In this document: positions 31,703 to 43,113 of the stretch, in pieces | Layout: the number at the start of each line of letters is the position of its first letter | Numbering within the stretch: position 1 is the first letter of the stretch | DNA from: Massospora cicadina | Taxonomy: Eukaryota; Entomophthoromycota; Entomophthoromycetes; Entomophthorales; Entomophthoraceae | Assembly: GCA_022478985.1 (NCBI GenBank) | Contig: JAKSZP010006704.1 | Coordinates: 62,001-126,000, forward strand | Length of the DNA: 64,000 bases | Direction of reading: 5' to 3' | The notes under the pieces: generated by a model | What the model was told of the DNA's origin: nothing | The model's input: only the letters and a program-made list of their open reading frames with translations | Databases searched by the model: none | Position numbers and translations under genes: made by a program

Positions 31703-32511
31703 TGTTGAATTTTAGAGGTTTTCAAGCTCGCTGGTGCATTGAGGCCTAAAAATCTAACAAATAGGGGATTCAAACCACTGATAATAATAAAGTTAAATTA
31801 ATACTAAAGGCTAAAAAGTTGTGTTCTTTACAGTTTTTATTAGTTGTTACAGGGGTAAGAGACAAATTTACTAATAAGTCAATAATTAGTATTTAAGATG
31901 TTGAGGCTCAAAAATTTGGATTGCTTAGTAAAATCTAATTAAGGGTGGTTAGCCTGGCAGGTAAAACTTCTTCCACCCTAGTGCAGGTTTTGGGTTTGAA
32001 ACCTGTACTGGCTAAAAAATTCATGGTGTGGTATTCTTGTCCCAAGGTTGATCCACCTCAAATATTTTTAATAAAGTCTAACAAAAAATATTGAGATTTG
32101 ACCTATCAGATTGGATGAAGCTCACCTCACATTTATAAAATAGTTGATCATTGATAAGTAGCTTTGACCCATAAGGTATGGCTTTGATGTATTTTACCCA
32201 ATCATTTGATGGGAGAATTTTTTCATCTGGTGAGGCTCCCTCCAACCCTATAAGAGGGGCCGGTCTCTGAGGCGTTGATTGTACTAACCGTGTAATATGA
32301 AGGGGGGACCTCAGAAGGGATTCCCAAATTCCAGCCAATGATTTGAAGCAATCTGACTGCCCAAATTTTATATTATTGCCCAAAAATAATTGAAATGTTA
32401 CCCCAATATTAGGGGTTCTACTGGGAATTGACTAGGGTCTTTTCGGCAACTTATTCAGCATTTACCTCCAAACCACTCTTTTCTATACATAAGACTTGTA
32501 ATTGTCTGACA
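31703..32511 (-). repeat. B1 3' LTR containing a SINE
   Basis: It is alignable with 37608-38272 (gctcgctggtgc, ggcctaaaaatctaa, gctaaaaagttgt, gatgttgaggctcaaa, ccctataagag, cgttg, ttttctatacat). Its extra length of about 145 bp is the SINE at 31943-32069 with its duplicated target. Both edges are intact, although LINE-B has inserted four bases inside the left edge, so the first bases appear twice. Confidence 0.92.
31943..32069 (+). mobile_element. tRNA-like SINE, copy 2
   Basis: It is inserted in the B1 3' LTR. The 5' LTR at about 37828-37846 shows the empty site. It starts gggtggttagcctggcagg, with an A-box-like ttagcctggcaggt at 31949-31962, and has a B-box-like ggtttgaaacc at 31993-32003, 30 bases further on, the spacing seen in tRNA genes. 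Flanks taaaatctaa (31929) and taaagtctaa (32072) form the duplicated target. The tail is caaatattttt, unrelated to the LINE tail. RNA polymerase III transcription is inferred. Confidence 0.85.
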
Positions 32512-32524
32512 TTACCCCTTCAAG
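32512..32524 (-). other. Polypurine tract of B1
   Basis: The minus strand reads cttgaaggggtaa directly before the TG of the LTR. Confidence 0.7.
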
Positions 32525-32565
32525 AGTGGTGGGGGTGAATAAGATCTCAATAACCATCCATGAAC

Positions 32566-33620
32566 TCAGTTATTGGTAAGGCCAGAAGCAAGGGACTTAA
32601 TGGAATATTCATCCCCTTGCTTATGTGTGATTAAAAATGGATCCCAGATAGAACAAATCTTCTCACTTCTAGGAGTGATCAAGTTGTGGTAATACAACAC
32701 CAAGTCAGATACTTGGAAGAAAGGGAGAGAATCCCGGAGATAATTAGCTGCTTGTCCTTCTTTAGTGACCATCTTGGCCAAGTTAGTCATGTCCTCTGCT
32801 TGTAGTTGGATTATGTTCTAAGCCAAATTTTTTATGGCTTGCTCTGGTCAGTTCTGTCAGTGACAATGTCTTTAGCTAGTAGGGCCAGTACCCCAGGTTC
32901 TCATCCATACAACATGCGGATAGGGGACTTCTTTTGGATGCGATGGTAGCTAATCCAGTAAGCCATAAGGGCACTGGGTAATAGAGATCCCAATGTAGAG
33001 GGTCGTAACTAGACATTTTGCTGAGTATAGAGACCAGGGTTCCATTAACTCTTTCTACGGGACCATTTGTAGATGAATTGTAGGGGGCTGAGAAGAGTTG
33101 TTGTGTTCACAAGGAGGTGGTGAGGAGCTTAACAACTTGGGAGTTAAAATTTACTCATTGTCACATAGGAGGACTTGGGGGCACCCATGCTGAGTGAAGA
33201 TGTAATGGTGTAAGAAGGTGGTCAGGGCTTTAGCAGTCTGATCGAGGAGAGCAACAGCTTCAACCCATTTGGTGAAATGATCAATTATGACCAAGATATA
33301 GCTATTTCCACCTGTAGTCTGAGGTAGAAGACCTACCACGCTCGAACCCATGGTGTGGAAAGGTTGCTGGGGCGTAATCGGTTGATACTGATATCAGGTT
33401 TTATAGCTGGATTGGTTTTTTTTCAGATCAACAGGCATCCAAGGATTCAGCTATGGTCTCCATGATGCTTTCCCAGTAATATCGCTCCTTTAACCCTCTC
33501 TAGGTTTTTTAAACTCCAACATGCCCCATGATAGTGTTAGACTCCATGATCACAGTTACTCACTCAGAAGGCCGGAGATAGGGCAACCAGATTACTCCTT
33601 CCTTATTGTATAATTTCCCG
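32566..33620 (-). pseudogene. B1 integrase
   Basis: The frame 33351-33151 holds the core start GSSVVGLLPQTTGG, ILVIIDHFTKWVEAVALL and the CPQVLLCDNE block with the catalytic Asp. The tail frame 32790-32566 (SDLVLYYHNL, then WDPFLITHK) is the C-terminal module. The zinc-finger part upstream (33480-33620) is present only as broken fragments. Integrase inserts the cDNA into chromosomes. Stops and shifts make it inactive. Confidence 0.85.
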
Positions 33621-33779
33621 CTTTCCACCTTGGTGTTGCAGAAGTGCCATGCTAGATATTTTGTACAGGTTCATCTTTATCCACCCATGCATCAGGAGTC
33701 ATGAGGAGGTCATGAAACCTCTCTGCTTCGCTATTGTCAAGGTGTAGGATGGGTAGCTGCGTCAACCCGTCAACGTTAT

Positions 33780-34380
33780 ATGGCTCGTCCCAGCTCAATG
33801 CTCAATGGTCATATCATAGTAATGGATCTCAAGAGACCAGCGAGTCAACCGCCCAGTGGTGTCCTTCATATTTTGTAACCACTTTAAGGATGCGTGGTCA
33901 GTAATAACTTTAAATAAAGTCCCATATAGAAAAGGGTGATAGTACTTGACAGAAAGTAAGATGGCAAGGTAATCTTTTTCAGCAACGCTTTAGTTGCGCG
34001 CAGCTTTTGAGAGTATCTTACTGAAATAAGACACAAGATGATCGACCCCATTTTTATCCAACTAAGCCAAGATAGCTCTAACAGCATAATCGGTGGCGTC
34101 TTTTAACAACATGAATGGCTTGCCATAGTCAGGGTGACGGAGAATAGGCCTTTTTGCAATAGCACCTTCAGGGTCTCAAACGTGGCCTTTTGTTTAGCAC
34201 CCCAATGGAACGGAGGGTTTTTAGCCAAGAGATGTACAAGGGGCTCACAAAGCTGGGCGAACTTGGAGATGAATTGATGGTAATAGCCCATCATACCTAA
34301 GAATACCTGTATGTTGTGAAGGGTTTTGGGATCAGGCATCTTATGTATCGCTTCCACCTTATCTTAAAAGGGTTGTATCC
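33780..34380 (-). pseudogene. B1 connection domain and RNase H
   Basis: The frame 34357-34103 reads VFLGMMGYYHQFISKFAQL and LLAKNPPFHWGAKQKATFETL, the thumb-connection region linking reverse transcriptase to RNase H. From about 34100 to 33790 the RNase H continues in several frames. One frame (34087-33884) is a shadow of it. Confidence 0.8.
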
Positions 34381-35113
34381 CATCTTAAGCTTTAGCGTGC
34401 CTGAGGAAATCCAACTTATTTTGGAAAAAAGTATATTTTGAGGGCTTCAGCTTGATGTTAGATGCCCAAAAGCGTTGGAACACTTCTTTTAGATATGTGA
34501 GGTGCTTGTTATATTTTTGGAGAATACTGCAATGTCAACGAGATAGACAATTACACAGCTAAGTTTGATATCCTGAATAATATTATACATCGTCCGCTGG
34601 AAAGTGGCGGGCGCATTGCATAGCCCCTGGGGTAGCCGAGTGGTTTGGAAAATGCCTTCACTACAGATAAGGGCACACTTTTCCTAACCCTGCGGAGAAA
34701 GGTCCATCTGCCAGTATCCACTAGCTAAGTCCATGGCGGAGAAGAATTTGGACCCATAGAGTTGGGCGAGAGAATCATCAATGTGGGTGATAGGATAGCT
34801 ATCCTTCCTTGTGAGGTAGTTAAGTTTGCAGTAGTCTTTAAATTCCCAATGACATCCATTATTTTCTTTACCAATAGGAGCGGGGACAGCCAAGGGCTTT
34901 GGGAAGGCATTAACAACACAGCGTCCAGCAGCTGTTTGAGCTCCGTCTGCATCTGTAGCTCCTCAATTTTGGATTTGCAATAGGGTTTGAAGCGGATAGG
35001 GCGAGCATCCCCCACATCAATGATATGAGTCTAACTTTTAATGTGCCCATAGTCGGTGTCAGAGGTAGAGAAGATTTCACTATAGGACTCCAGTAAGGTG
35101 TGGACCTTGTCAA
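34381..35113 (-). pseudogene. B1 reverse transcriptase
   Basis: The frame 34893-34684 carries DYCKLNYLTRKDSYPITHI, then SKFFSAMDLASGYWQM with the motif A Asp. Motif C near 34545-34525 reads CVIVYLVDIAVFS, so the YLDD box is YLVD, with the first catalytic Asp lost by a single base change. The N-terminal part (35015-34725 and 35113-34910) has the usual LLDAVLLMPSQSPWLSPLLL block. It is inactive. Confidence 0.88.
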
Positions 35114-35564
35114 GCTCAGCGGGGGTTAGTTCATCGGAGATATGAACAGTAGAAAGAGTGCATAGTGATTGGTCTGCTGGTAAGCCTATATCAGCTATAG
35201 ATCCAATACACTGAACTTGTTTATTTATTCAAGGAGAATTGGTGTATCCCTTCCAAACTCTTGATGATTTTTTTACACCCATATCTTTCTTGGTGATATT
35301 TCCTAGAAGAAGTTGATAGGTCATTACTAGGCAGGGTCTAGTACACATGGCAAAAACTCTGGGCTCTAAAAACTAACTCCTTCAATGCTAGTTAGGTGCC
35401 TTAAGAAGTTGTGGGGTATTTGTAGGGTAATCTAGACTCATCTACACTTTGCTCACCCGGTTTAAGTACTACCTCTTCCAAAGTATAGAAAGGAATACCC
35501 TTGAGGGCGTCCACTGATAGAGGCAACATTTTTGTATTCTGTCCTGATGTGGTAAAATGTAATG

Positions 35565-36164
35565 TTAAGGCAAAAGAGGGTAACTCAACAGTGCAAGTAT
35601 AATCTTTTTTGTTAAGCTCATCATTTGCAAAACCAGAAGAACTTCATAGTTAAACAAGGAGAGATAGCTCTGCTTCAAGTTAATAACCCCTTCATATTCG
35701 AGCAAGAACTGGGTACCAATGAGTAGATCATAGGTATTGTTGGCCAAAGCTACAGGGGGGCTGAGAGATAAAGTTTCCCAATTGAATAGGTAAATATGAG
35801 TAGGCCCCAATTGTGCAAGTGTTGTTTTCCTCAGTTATAAACTTTTGTGCATAGCCGATACAGGACCCAAATTAATTTTTTTCATAAATTTGGATGACAC
35901 AACTTTCATAGGGGACACTGTGTTGAGAATAGCCTTAACCTGCACTTTATTAACAATTTCCTCCACTTTAGTGAAAACCACCCAAGGAGGGGGAATAGAG
36001 AGGACCTCCTCCAGCTGGAGAGTAGAAACAAGGCGTTTGGCAGTTTCAGGGAATTTATCCTGGATATACTGCAGTGTATACACACTCTGAGTGGGCCGGA
36101 TCATTGTGGCAATGAGCTGGTCAGCGTCACTGGTGGTATCAATAACCTCCAGGCCTCTCAACAC
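35565..36164 (-). pseudogene. B1 protease and gag-pro boundary
   Basis: The frame 36164-35835 ends in KAILNTVSPMKVVSSKFM. In family B the site is expected to be DTGSP, and B2 has DLGSPVNVVSS, so B1 has lost the catalytic Asp and Gly. The next frame (35810-35565) continues with NNTYDLLIGTQFLLEYEG, the second protease motif (LIGT). Retroviral-type aspartic protease cuts the polyprotein. Confidence 0.8.
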
Positions 36165-37560
36165 CTGATAAAGATATGGTTGATTGGGTATCTTAGCCCA
36201 ATCAACTCTCTCCAGGTTTAAATTGGTCAGTTACCTCCTCTTCACTTGGGGCTCCTAGAACAAAAATGATCCACATCTTCACCACCGCCTTCAGATTCGT
36301 CATCAGAGGGGCTATCAACGCATGTTAGGGAGCCTATAGGGTGTGAAATAGGTTCAGGGCTTCCTTATGCCAGTATAACCCGGGGTTGTTCTCCTCCTTA
36401 CTAACTTTTTGGGAGGCGTTGGAATTTTAACGGCTCAATTTTTGACCTTCATAGTAGTGGGCTTAATGCTGCTTCATGGAGGCAGTTTTAAGGCTAGAAT
36501 TAGCTGGAGAAGGGGTTCAGGGAGGTAGCGTCGTGGGGTAGATGCTTTAAATACCCCATCTTTGGGTCAATCAGTGGCAGTGAGCTTTGATGAAACAGAT
36601 ATTCAGCTTTAATGTCCTTGTCATTTAACACATTGTTATTGGGTGTAATTAGTACCCAAGAAAGTGGTTTAGGCTGAAGAGAAGGATTTAATTACTTGAG
36701 ATGGCCGCTCTGAAGAAAAATATGGGCAGGGCACGGGAACTACTGCTTTCACCAATAGAGCTTTCAGAGCTGAAGACAAAGGGGAGCATTGCCCCATCAC
36801 AGCCATTACTATATGTTATCGTTATGGGAAGAAGAAGCAGTTTCTGATGGCAACTCAATAAGAGCAGGTTTCTGGAGGGAAGCAGCCATAGTAGAGGCTA
36901 ACCTAGTCGGCGTAGATGCTTAGCTGAGAGGCCCTTGCATAGGGTCAAGTTCATAGAAATCAGCCACCTCTAACAAGGCTTCCTTGATATATTATACACT
37001 TTTAAATGAGCGCTTCAAAGAAGAGAGATTCATCGCCAAGGAGGTATGGGACGCCAAACAATCCAAGATAGCCGCAATAGCGTCGTCTAGGGGTAGCATT
37101 TTAGCAAGCAATAAGGGTAGAGCTTTATTGTAAAACATTCAGAAAAAGAAGCAGTGGATTCTCGCTGTTGCAGGCAAGGCACATAAAGGCCTGTTTTTCC
37201 TGTTTAAACTTTTAGGGACCCAAATTCTTCAGTGTGTGTCTGCTTCACCTCCTCACAGGTGCCTAGGGTGGCCATGTGTGGAACCATTGTCTCTTGAGCG
37301 CCACGACTCAAGCAGGGAAGAAGGTACTTTAATTTTAAGATGGTCCGTTGCCCCTTCCATGGCACCTTTCATACATAAAGAGGAAAAAAATAACACTTCC
37401 ATCACTCGGGGTAAACTTATCCCTAAAAGGGGGCTTATAGATACCAGGAGAGGCCCCATAAATGTTTTGAATTGAGTACTGCTTAAGTCTTTTGAGGCGA
37501 GACAAAGCACTAGCTAGCTGGATTACAATAGAGGCTATCCGGGAATTTATTTCCATTGGT
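36165..37560 (-). pseudogene. B1 gag
   Basis: It lies between primer-binding site and protease. The first codons (frame 37556) read MEINSRIASIVIQLASALSR, matching B2 at about 59390 (NQLASALARLKNLK). Later stretches near 37090 (LPLDDAIAAILDCLAS) match B2 (LPLDDAIDAIVVSLES). No CCHC knuckle was found. Many stops are present. The section from about 36650 to 36500 is short by some 0.8 kb against B2. Confidence 0.7.
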
Positions 37561-37587
37561 TTTGCTGTTTTTTGTGGTGTGCAGGTT

Positions 37588-37605
37588 CCCCTTTAGTGAG
37601 AACCA
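37588..37605 (-). other. Primer-binding site of B1
   Basis: The minus strand reads tggttctcactaaagggg two bases after the LTR end. B2 has tggtgttcactaaaggggg at the same place. Both are variants of the motif in families A, C and F. Confidence 0.75.
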
Positions 37606-37607
37606 CT

Positions 37608-38272
37608 TGTTGGATTTTAGGGTTTTTTAGGCTCGCTGGTGCGTTCAGGCCTAAAAATCTAATAAATAGGAGATTTAAACCACTGATAATAAAGTTAAAT
37701 AATTACTAAAAGCTAAAAAGTTGTATTTTTACAGTTTTATTAGCTGTTGCAGGGGGTAAGAGATGAACCCCCTTAATAATTCAATAATTAGTATTTAAGA
37801 TGTTGAGGCTCAAAGTTTAGATTGCTTAGTAAAGTCTAATTATAAAAAAATATTAAGATTCAACCTATAAAATTTGTCGAAACTTGCCTCACATTCATAA
37901 AAGAGTTAATCATTGTAGGTAGTTTTGACCCATGAGGTATGGTTTTCATGTTATTTACCCAATTTATTTGATAGGAAATTTTAGCATCTGGTTAAGCCCC
38001 CTTTAACCCTATAAGAGGGCCGTTCTCTGCAGCGTTGGTTGTATTGCCCGTTCAATATAAAGGGGAAGGACCTCAGAAGGGATCTCCAGATACTTGCCAA
38101 TGATTTGGAGCAATCTGAATGTCCAAAATATGTATTATTTGCCCGAAAATTATTATAAGTGTTACCCCAATTTGAGAGGTTCCACCGGGAATCAACTAGG
38201 GTTCTTTGGCGAGTTTTATCATTTACCTTCAAACCACTTTTTTCTATACATCAGACTTATAATTGTCCGACA
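37608..38272 (-). repeat. B1 5' LTR (665 bp)
   Basis: TG...CA ends, an intact partner of 31703-32511 without the SINE. Followed by ctcag at 38273-38277. Confidence 0.92.
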
Positions 38273-38277
38273 CTCAG

Positions 38278-39560
38278 CAAGAGTCATTTTATTCAAAACA
38301 CAAGACTGATATGAGTTGCACAACTCTTGATGGCAGCACTGGAGATGATATAATTCCAACCTAGGAAACTCCATGTAATGGTAGTCCTTCCCACCAGGGA
38401 TACCTATAATCCACTAGTTCATGGTTATGAGTGGGAAGAAGAGGTCTGATTTGACCAGCTACCTCCATTTAATTTCAATGAAAACATCCATGCGTTCTTC
38501 AAGCAGTTTAATTTTCGATGGAAGGAGCCTCAGATTGGTGTAAGGCTAAATTGCAGATATCTGCTCTGGATGTAGGGAGTGTAAACAAGTTACTTTTTAT
38601 CTTCCAAACAGTTCCGTTACATATCAGGAGGTGAAGGAGATTGTGGTTCATTTGTTAGGAGGCACTGCTAAGATGATGCAGTGAATACTGAGTTTTTGAC
38701 TATGGGTTTCATCGTAATGAGACTCTAGCTGAGTTTGTAGACAACTTTATGATAGAATCTCACATACTAATAGGGGAAGGCATTATAGCTGAAGCCAATG
38801 TGGGAATTGCGATGACATCTGCGGTGAATCCATACTGCAAGATTTACAATGTAATGGCTCCGTTTTTAGAGGACGACGTACCCCTTCTCAAAGTGTCCAA
38901 ATTTTGCGCCAGTTATCTGCTAACTTTACACTGCCCAATACTGAGCGGAAAGCTACAGCATCCATCTCCAGACTTTCTTATTCAGGAAAATTATATCTCC
39001 TTTGGTCGAGTTAACATCAGAAGGTCAACTATCAGGATGGGCCTGTTTATGCCGTTCACCCACAGTCTAACTTAAGACGTAGTCCATCTTACAATAAACC
39101 AGGACGTGGGCCCTATGGAGTAAAGTTTTTTTAATGTTGTCACCCTGAGCACCTGTCCTGGGGTTGCCCCAATTGTTGGGTCATTTGCGTACAGCAGGAC
39201 CAGTATTACCAGGGAAAAGTCAGAGCGGAGTAGAGACGACTCTACCTCTGCTATCCCAACTCCAAACGTCCCAAATAAACCTATCAACATATATTCAGCA
39301 GAAGCCCCTCAGTATGATGGCGCATTATTAAACTAGCAGCCAGTTGGAGGGGTGAATGCTATGACATGAGCGCCAGCCAATGCTGCGGCGGAAATAAATT
39401 CTTAGGTGTAACCAAAGCTGTATGCTTGTCAAATGTTTAACCAAGTATCACCTGACAAGCCAGACCCATCTGAAGATGCACCTTTCTTGTAAGGAGTAAG
39501 CGTCGCACTTCCAGCAGCCACCATTATCAAAGAATACGCAAATTTTGTGAGGGGATTATG
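38278..39560 (+). pseudogene. A1 gag, remaining part
   Basis: It continues gag after the B1 insertion. The segments at about 38430-38660 match A3 at 54327-54540 (agctacctcc, then ttccgttac[ac]tatca). The frame 38749-39075 (MIESHILIGEGI...) corresponds to A2 at about 49900 and A3 at 54629. A degraded zinc knuckle (CHPEHLSWGCPN) lies near 39140-39175. A2 shows the better version, CFACG-RGHYAAKCPGN. Confidence 0.75.
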
Positions 39561-39599
39561 AGCTTTTTTGAAAAAGAGACCCTTTAATGTCCACGTAGT

Positions 39600-39980
39600 A
39601 AAAAGTTAATATTCATCTTTTTCATAATTTACATACTGTGACATTATGGCAGCCAAAACCCAAGTCCGCACAGATAATAGATATGGGTGCCCCAGTCAAC
39701 ATAGCTACTATGTTGGTGGCAAAGTTGAAAATGAAACCTGATGTAGAACATCACAGGGTGTATGGGACTGTGGGCGTGGAAAACACGGTCTATAAGGGAG
39801 CATACAATGCGCTCCACTTGTAGTTTGGGTCAATAGTTTTTATAGCTCCAGTGATTGTGTTACCCAACAGTCATTATGGCCTGCTAATTGGAACTGCATC
39901 TATGCGACACATTGGGGCTGTTGTTGATATGAATGAGGAGACGTTAGAAATTTTAGGCAGTGGATCCTAAATTGTTTCGC
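39600..39980 (+). pseudogene. A1 protease
   Basis: The frame 39638-39823 reads AQIIDMGAPVNIATMLVAKL. The usual DTGAP active site is DMGAP here. The later NSHYGLLIGTASMRHIGAV stretch (39870-39930) is the second conserved block. A3 keeps NTGAP at the same place. Confidence 0.82.
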
Positions 39981-40539
39981 CTCCAGCGGAGTACCAATGG
40001 ATCTGGTGCATATGGAACGTATTAACCTCACCTATAGTTATGGTGTAATTCCAGTGCACTACCATCAATTAAAGAGGAAAACCCAGGCCCTCCCCCAGCA
40101 GATATACAAGTATCAAGAGTTGCCTCTCAGAGCTGCTGGGTCCTTATCCCACCCCTCTGGATATCATGTTTTTAAACACCGAGCTAAAGGTGGAAGTACC
40201 CACTGGGCTCTATGGGGAGGTCATTGGCCCATATCAGCAATTGCGACTGGAGCCTGTATGGGTCCAGGCATTATATACCTGGTTACAGAGAGATCAAGAT
40301 TTTACTAGTGAAACTAGAAACAAACTGCTACAGATCCACCGACACCAGATAGTGGCATATCTACACTTGATCAATGTTGAGGAGGTTCTTAAGTTCACGA
40401 GTTCCGGTCACAGGATGAGTTAGGTCTAACTGTCAAATCACATATGGCATAATGACTGTGGTATCACGCAATGAATTAATGGGGAAATTGGAAGCATAGA
40501 AGGATTGAGCGAAAGCTGTATTCAAAAATATAAGGAGAT

Positions 40540-41340
40540 TTTCGCCATCAATGCTCACGATTTAGGGTGCGCTTGGGGGTTGTCCATTGGTTGGACACTG
40601 AAGATCATCCTCCCATATGGTCACAGCTGATCTTCCAATCAATAGCATCTGAAGAATTCACCACTGAGAAAATCTATATGCTGCTGGAGCAAGTGATGCT
40701 TAAACCTTCAAAGAGTCCGTGAGCTTAGACTGTTCTAATTGTTAAAAAGAAAGACGGTACCAACTGGGTAGTGATAGACCACCAGAAGCTCAACAGTGTT
40801 ATCAAGAAGGTCTCATATACTTTGCCACGGATTGACGATGCTTTGTATCAGTTAGGCGGAGCTTGTTACTTCTCTGCAATGGATTTGTTATTGGGCTACT
40901 GCCAAATTGAGTTGCCCACAGCAGAACAGTGGAATGAAAATTAATACTCATCCAAAGGGCTTTTCCAGATGACCCGTATGCCACAAGGGCTGTGTAACGC
41001 CCCAGCCACGTTCCAATGGGCCATGTATACCATTCTTTGAGACCCGAAACTGTCATGAGTTCTTGTGTACCTTGATGATATCAATGTGTTTTCATGCACA
41101 TTTTCTAAGCACCTTATCAATCTGGAGGAGGTATTCTGCCAGCTTGCAAAGGCATACATCAAGATTAAGCCCCATAAATGTCACTTCTTCAAAGAACAGC
41201 TGGAGTATCTAGGGTTTTTAGTAGATGCAAAGGGGCTACAACCTCAACTGGCCAAAGTGGAAGCTATCTGGAAAATGACCCTGACAAGCAGCAAGTGCAA
41301 TGTACAAGTATTTTTGGGGACAGTTGGTTGTTACTGACGC
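40540..41340 (+). pseudogene. A1 reverse transcriptase
   Basis: It reads VKKKDGTNWVVIDHQKLN, then YTLPRIDDALYQLGGACYFS with motif A as AMDLLLGYCQIEL, PQGLCNAPATFQWAM and an intact motif C YLDDINVF at 41068-41088. The following frame (41065-41337) extends through the thumb (KCHFFKEQLEYLGFLVDAKG). In-frame stops occur at about 40943 and 41039. The catalytic box is kept but the frame is closed. Confidence 0.92.
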
Positions 41341-41870
41341 TTTATTCCCAACTTCAGTGGTACTGGAGGACCACTTCTTGAGTTAAATAAAAAGAATGTC
41401 ATGTTTTAATGGATAGATCGTCGCCAATGCTCCTTTGATACCCTTCATATGGCAGTAATCAGTGCACCGGTGCTACATTATCCAAATTATGCTAAAGAAT
41501 TTATTGTCAATATGGATGAGTCTCTTTCCGCCGTTAAAGCAGTTCTATCACAAAAAGATGATGAGGGGGAGGAGCATCTAGATGCATACTGCAGTCATAT
41601 CTTGAACTGCCATGAATGCCATAACACCATCACTGATCAGGAGTGCTTAGCAGTGATCTACGCATACAAGCAATTCAGGGTATACCTGCATGGGATAAAG
41701 TTAAAAGTCATAGATGATCATGCATCATTACACTAGTTGCAAATTCTTAGAGAACCTGAGGGGCGTTTAGCTCAAAGGCCTCTTATTCTGCAGGCTTATA
41801 ACTTTGAAATCCTTCACAACCTGGAGCAAAACACCAAAAAGCAGATTGCTTTTCAAGATTGCTAACCATT
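41341..41870 (+). pseudogene. A1 RNase H
   Basis: The frame 41449-41736 reads EFIVNMDESLSAVKAVLSQ, the catalytic-Asp block where family members have DAS, then CHNTITDQECLAVIYAYKQF with the catalytic Glu, and LKVIDDHASL with the third acidic site. It degrades the RNA of the RNA-DNA hybrid. Confidence 0.88.
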
Positions 41871-41879
41871 GCCGTCATG

Positions 41880-43080
41880 ACAGGTCTCAGCTATGTAATG
41901 ATTGATAAGATGCTCAGCGGGAAATACGTTGAAAAACTGCCCCAAGTCATCAAAGTATTTGACGGAATAGGGGCTAATACATTCCAGATGAGCGTCATAT
42001 TGTACAAGTGGCTAGGGGACACTACTGTGTATATCACAAGACCTTACACCCACACAAATATCATTATGAGTGCACACTGAGTTGTCAGACATGGTGGAGT
42101 AAGCAAGACCCTGGAATTGTTGCGACCTCAAGACTACTGGGAAAGAATGCAATTTGACGTTCTCAAAACAATCCTATTGCCAACGGTGCCAAGTGGAAAA
42201 GCCATCCCGCCAAAAGCCTTCATATCAGTTAGTAAAACCTCACTTTTCTTGGCATATGGTTTCAATTAATGTTGTGGGGCCCCTGCCAACTGGAGCAAAC
42301 CAGTCCAAGTATATTCTGGTGGCAATTTACCACTTAACCAGGTGGGTTGAGTCATGGGAAATACACAATCTGAGGGGTCTTTGTGGCAAAGTTTGTGATG
42401 GAATGTATAATTTCGGTGACACGTCTGTCATCAGTTCATCCTTACTGATAAAGTAACTAACTATACCTACACATTTTACAAAAGCTCAACAAACTGATGG
42501 CCATCTGTGGGGTTTGATGACCCCAAATTACCCCAAGTCTAATGGGATGGTTGAGCGAGTTAATGGATACCTGGTGAATATATTCCAAAAATTAGTAATG
42601 GATCGATTTTTGATTAAAGTTCCCTCCTTCTACAGCTCTAATTACTTAAAATATCGGCTATCATTCTGCCACAAGGAAGAGATCTTTTCAATTATTATAT
42701 GGACAGCACCCTGCTCTACCCTCCCTGCTCTATGTCTGCATTAAAGATACCGGTGGAATGTATCCTCAACGCTAATTGACAACCTAAAAATGCGCTGATA
42801 AAGCTGCAAATCATAGCATACTTATTCAGCTTAACTAAGAAAATAAAGAATCAGGCTGCCAATCAGGTATGGCATAGAGGGCTATCTCAGTTTAAAGATG
42901 GGAATATGGTTTTGTTTCATGAACAGCACGGGTTTTGGCAGAAACACAAGTTGGCCAAAATCTATATTGGTCTAGAAAGATAATTGACACGAGGGGCATC
43001 AATGCCTACAATATCAAGGACCCCGCGAGTGGTCAGATCATTATACAAGTGCATGCAAAGTTCCTTTGAGCATATAAACA
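41880..43080 (+). pseudogene. A1 integrase
   Basis: A broken H2C2-type zinc finger (HGGVSKTLEL... FSKQSYCQRCQVEK) spans 42080-42200. The core follows in 42154-42456: FSWHMVSINVVGPLPTGA, KYILVAIYHLTRWVESWEI. The next frame (42514-42744) has SNGMVERVNGYLVNIFQKL, the Glu-containing third motif. The tail near 42900-43075 (VHAKF) closes pol just before the polypurine tract. Confidence 0.88.
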
Positions 43081-43099
43081 ATAAGAGACTTATTGTCCA

Positions 43100-43113
43100 G
43101 TTAAGGGGTAAGT
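43100..43113 (+). other. Polypurine tract of A1
   Basis: gttaaggggtaagt directly precedes the LTR start tgatattctg. Confidence 0.65.

Larger units (their letters stand above)
31703..38272 (-). mobile_element. Ty3/gypsy element B1 with target duplication ctcag
   Basis: A complete minus-strand element: 3' LTR 31703-32511, polypurine tract, integrase, RNase H, reverse transcriptase, protease, gag, primer-binding site, 5' LTR 37608-38272. Both ends are TG...CA (tgttggatttt and attgtccgaca) and ctcag occurs on both sides (31698-31702 and 38273-38277). It is inserted in A1 gag. Length 6570 bp includes a SINE of about 130 bp. Frames are broken throughout and the reverse transcriptase active site is mutated. 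Confidence 0.95.
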
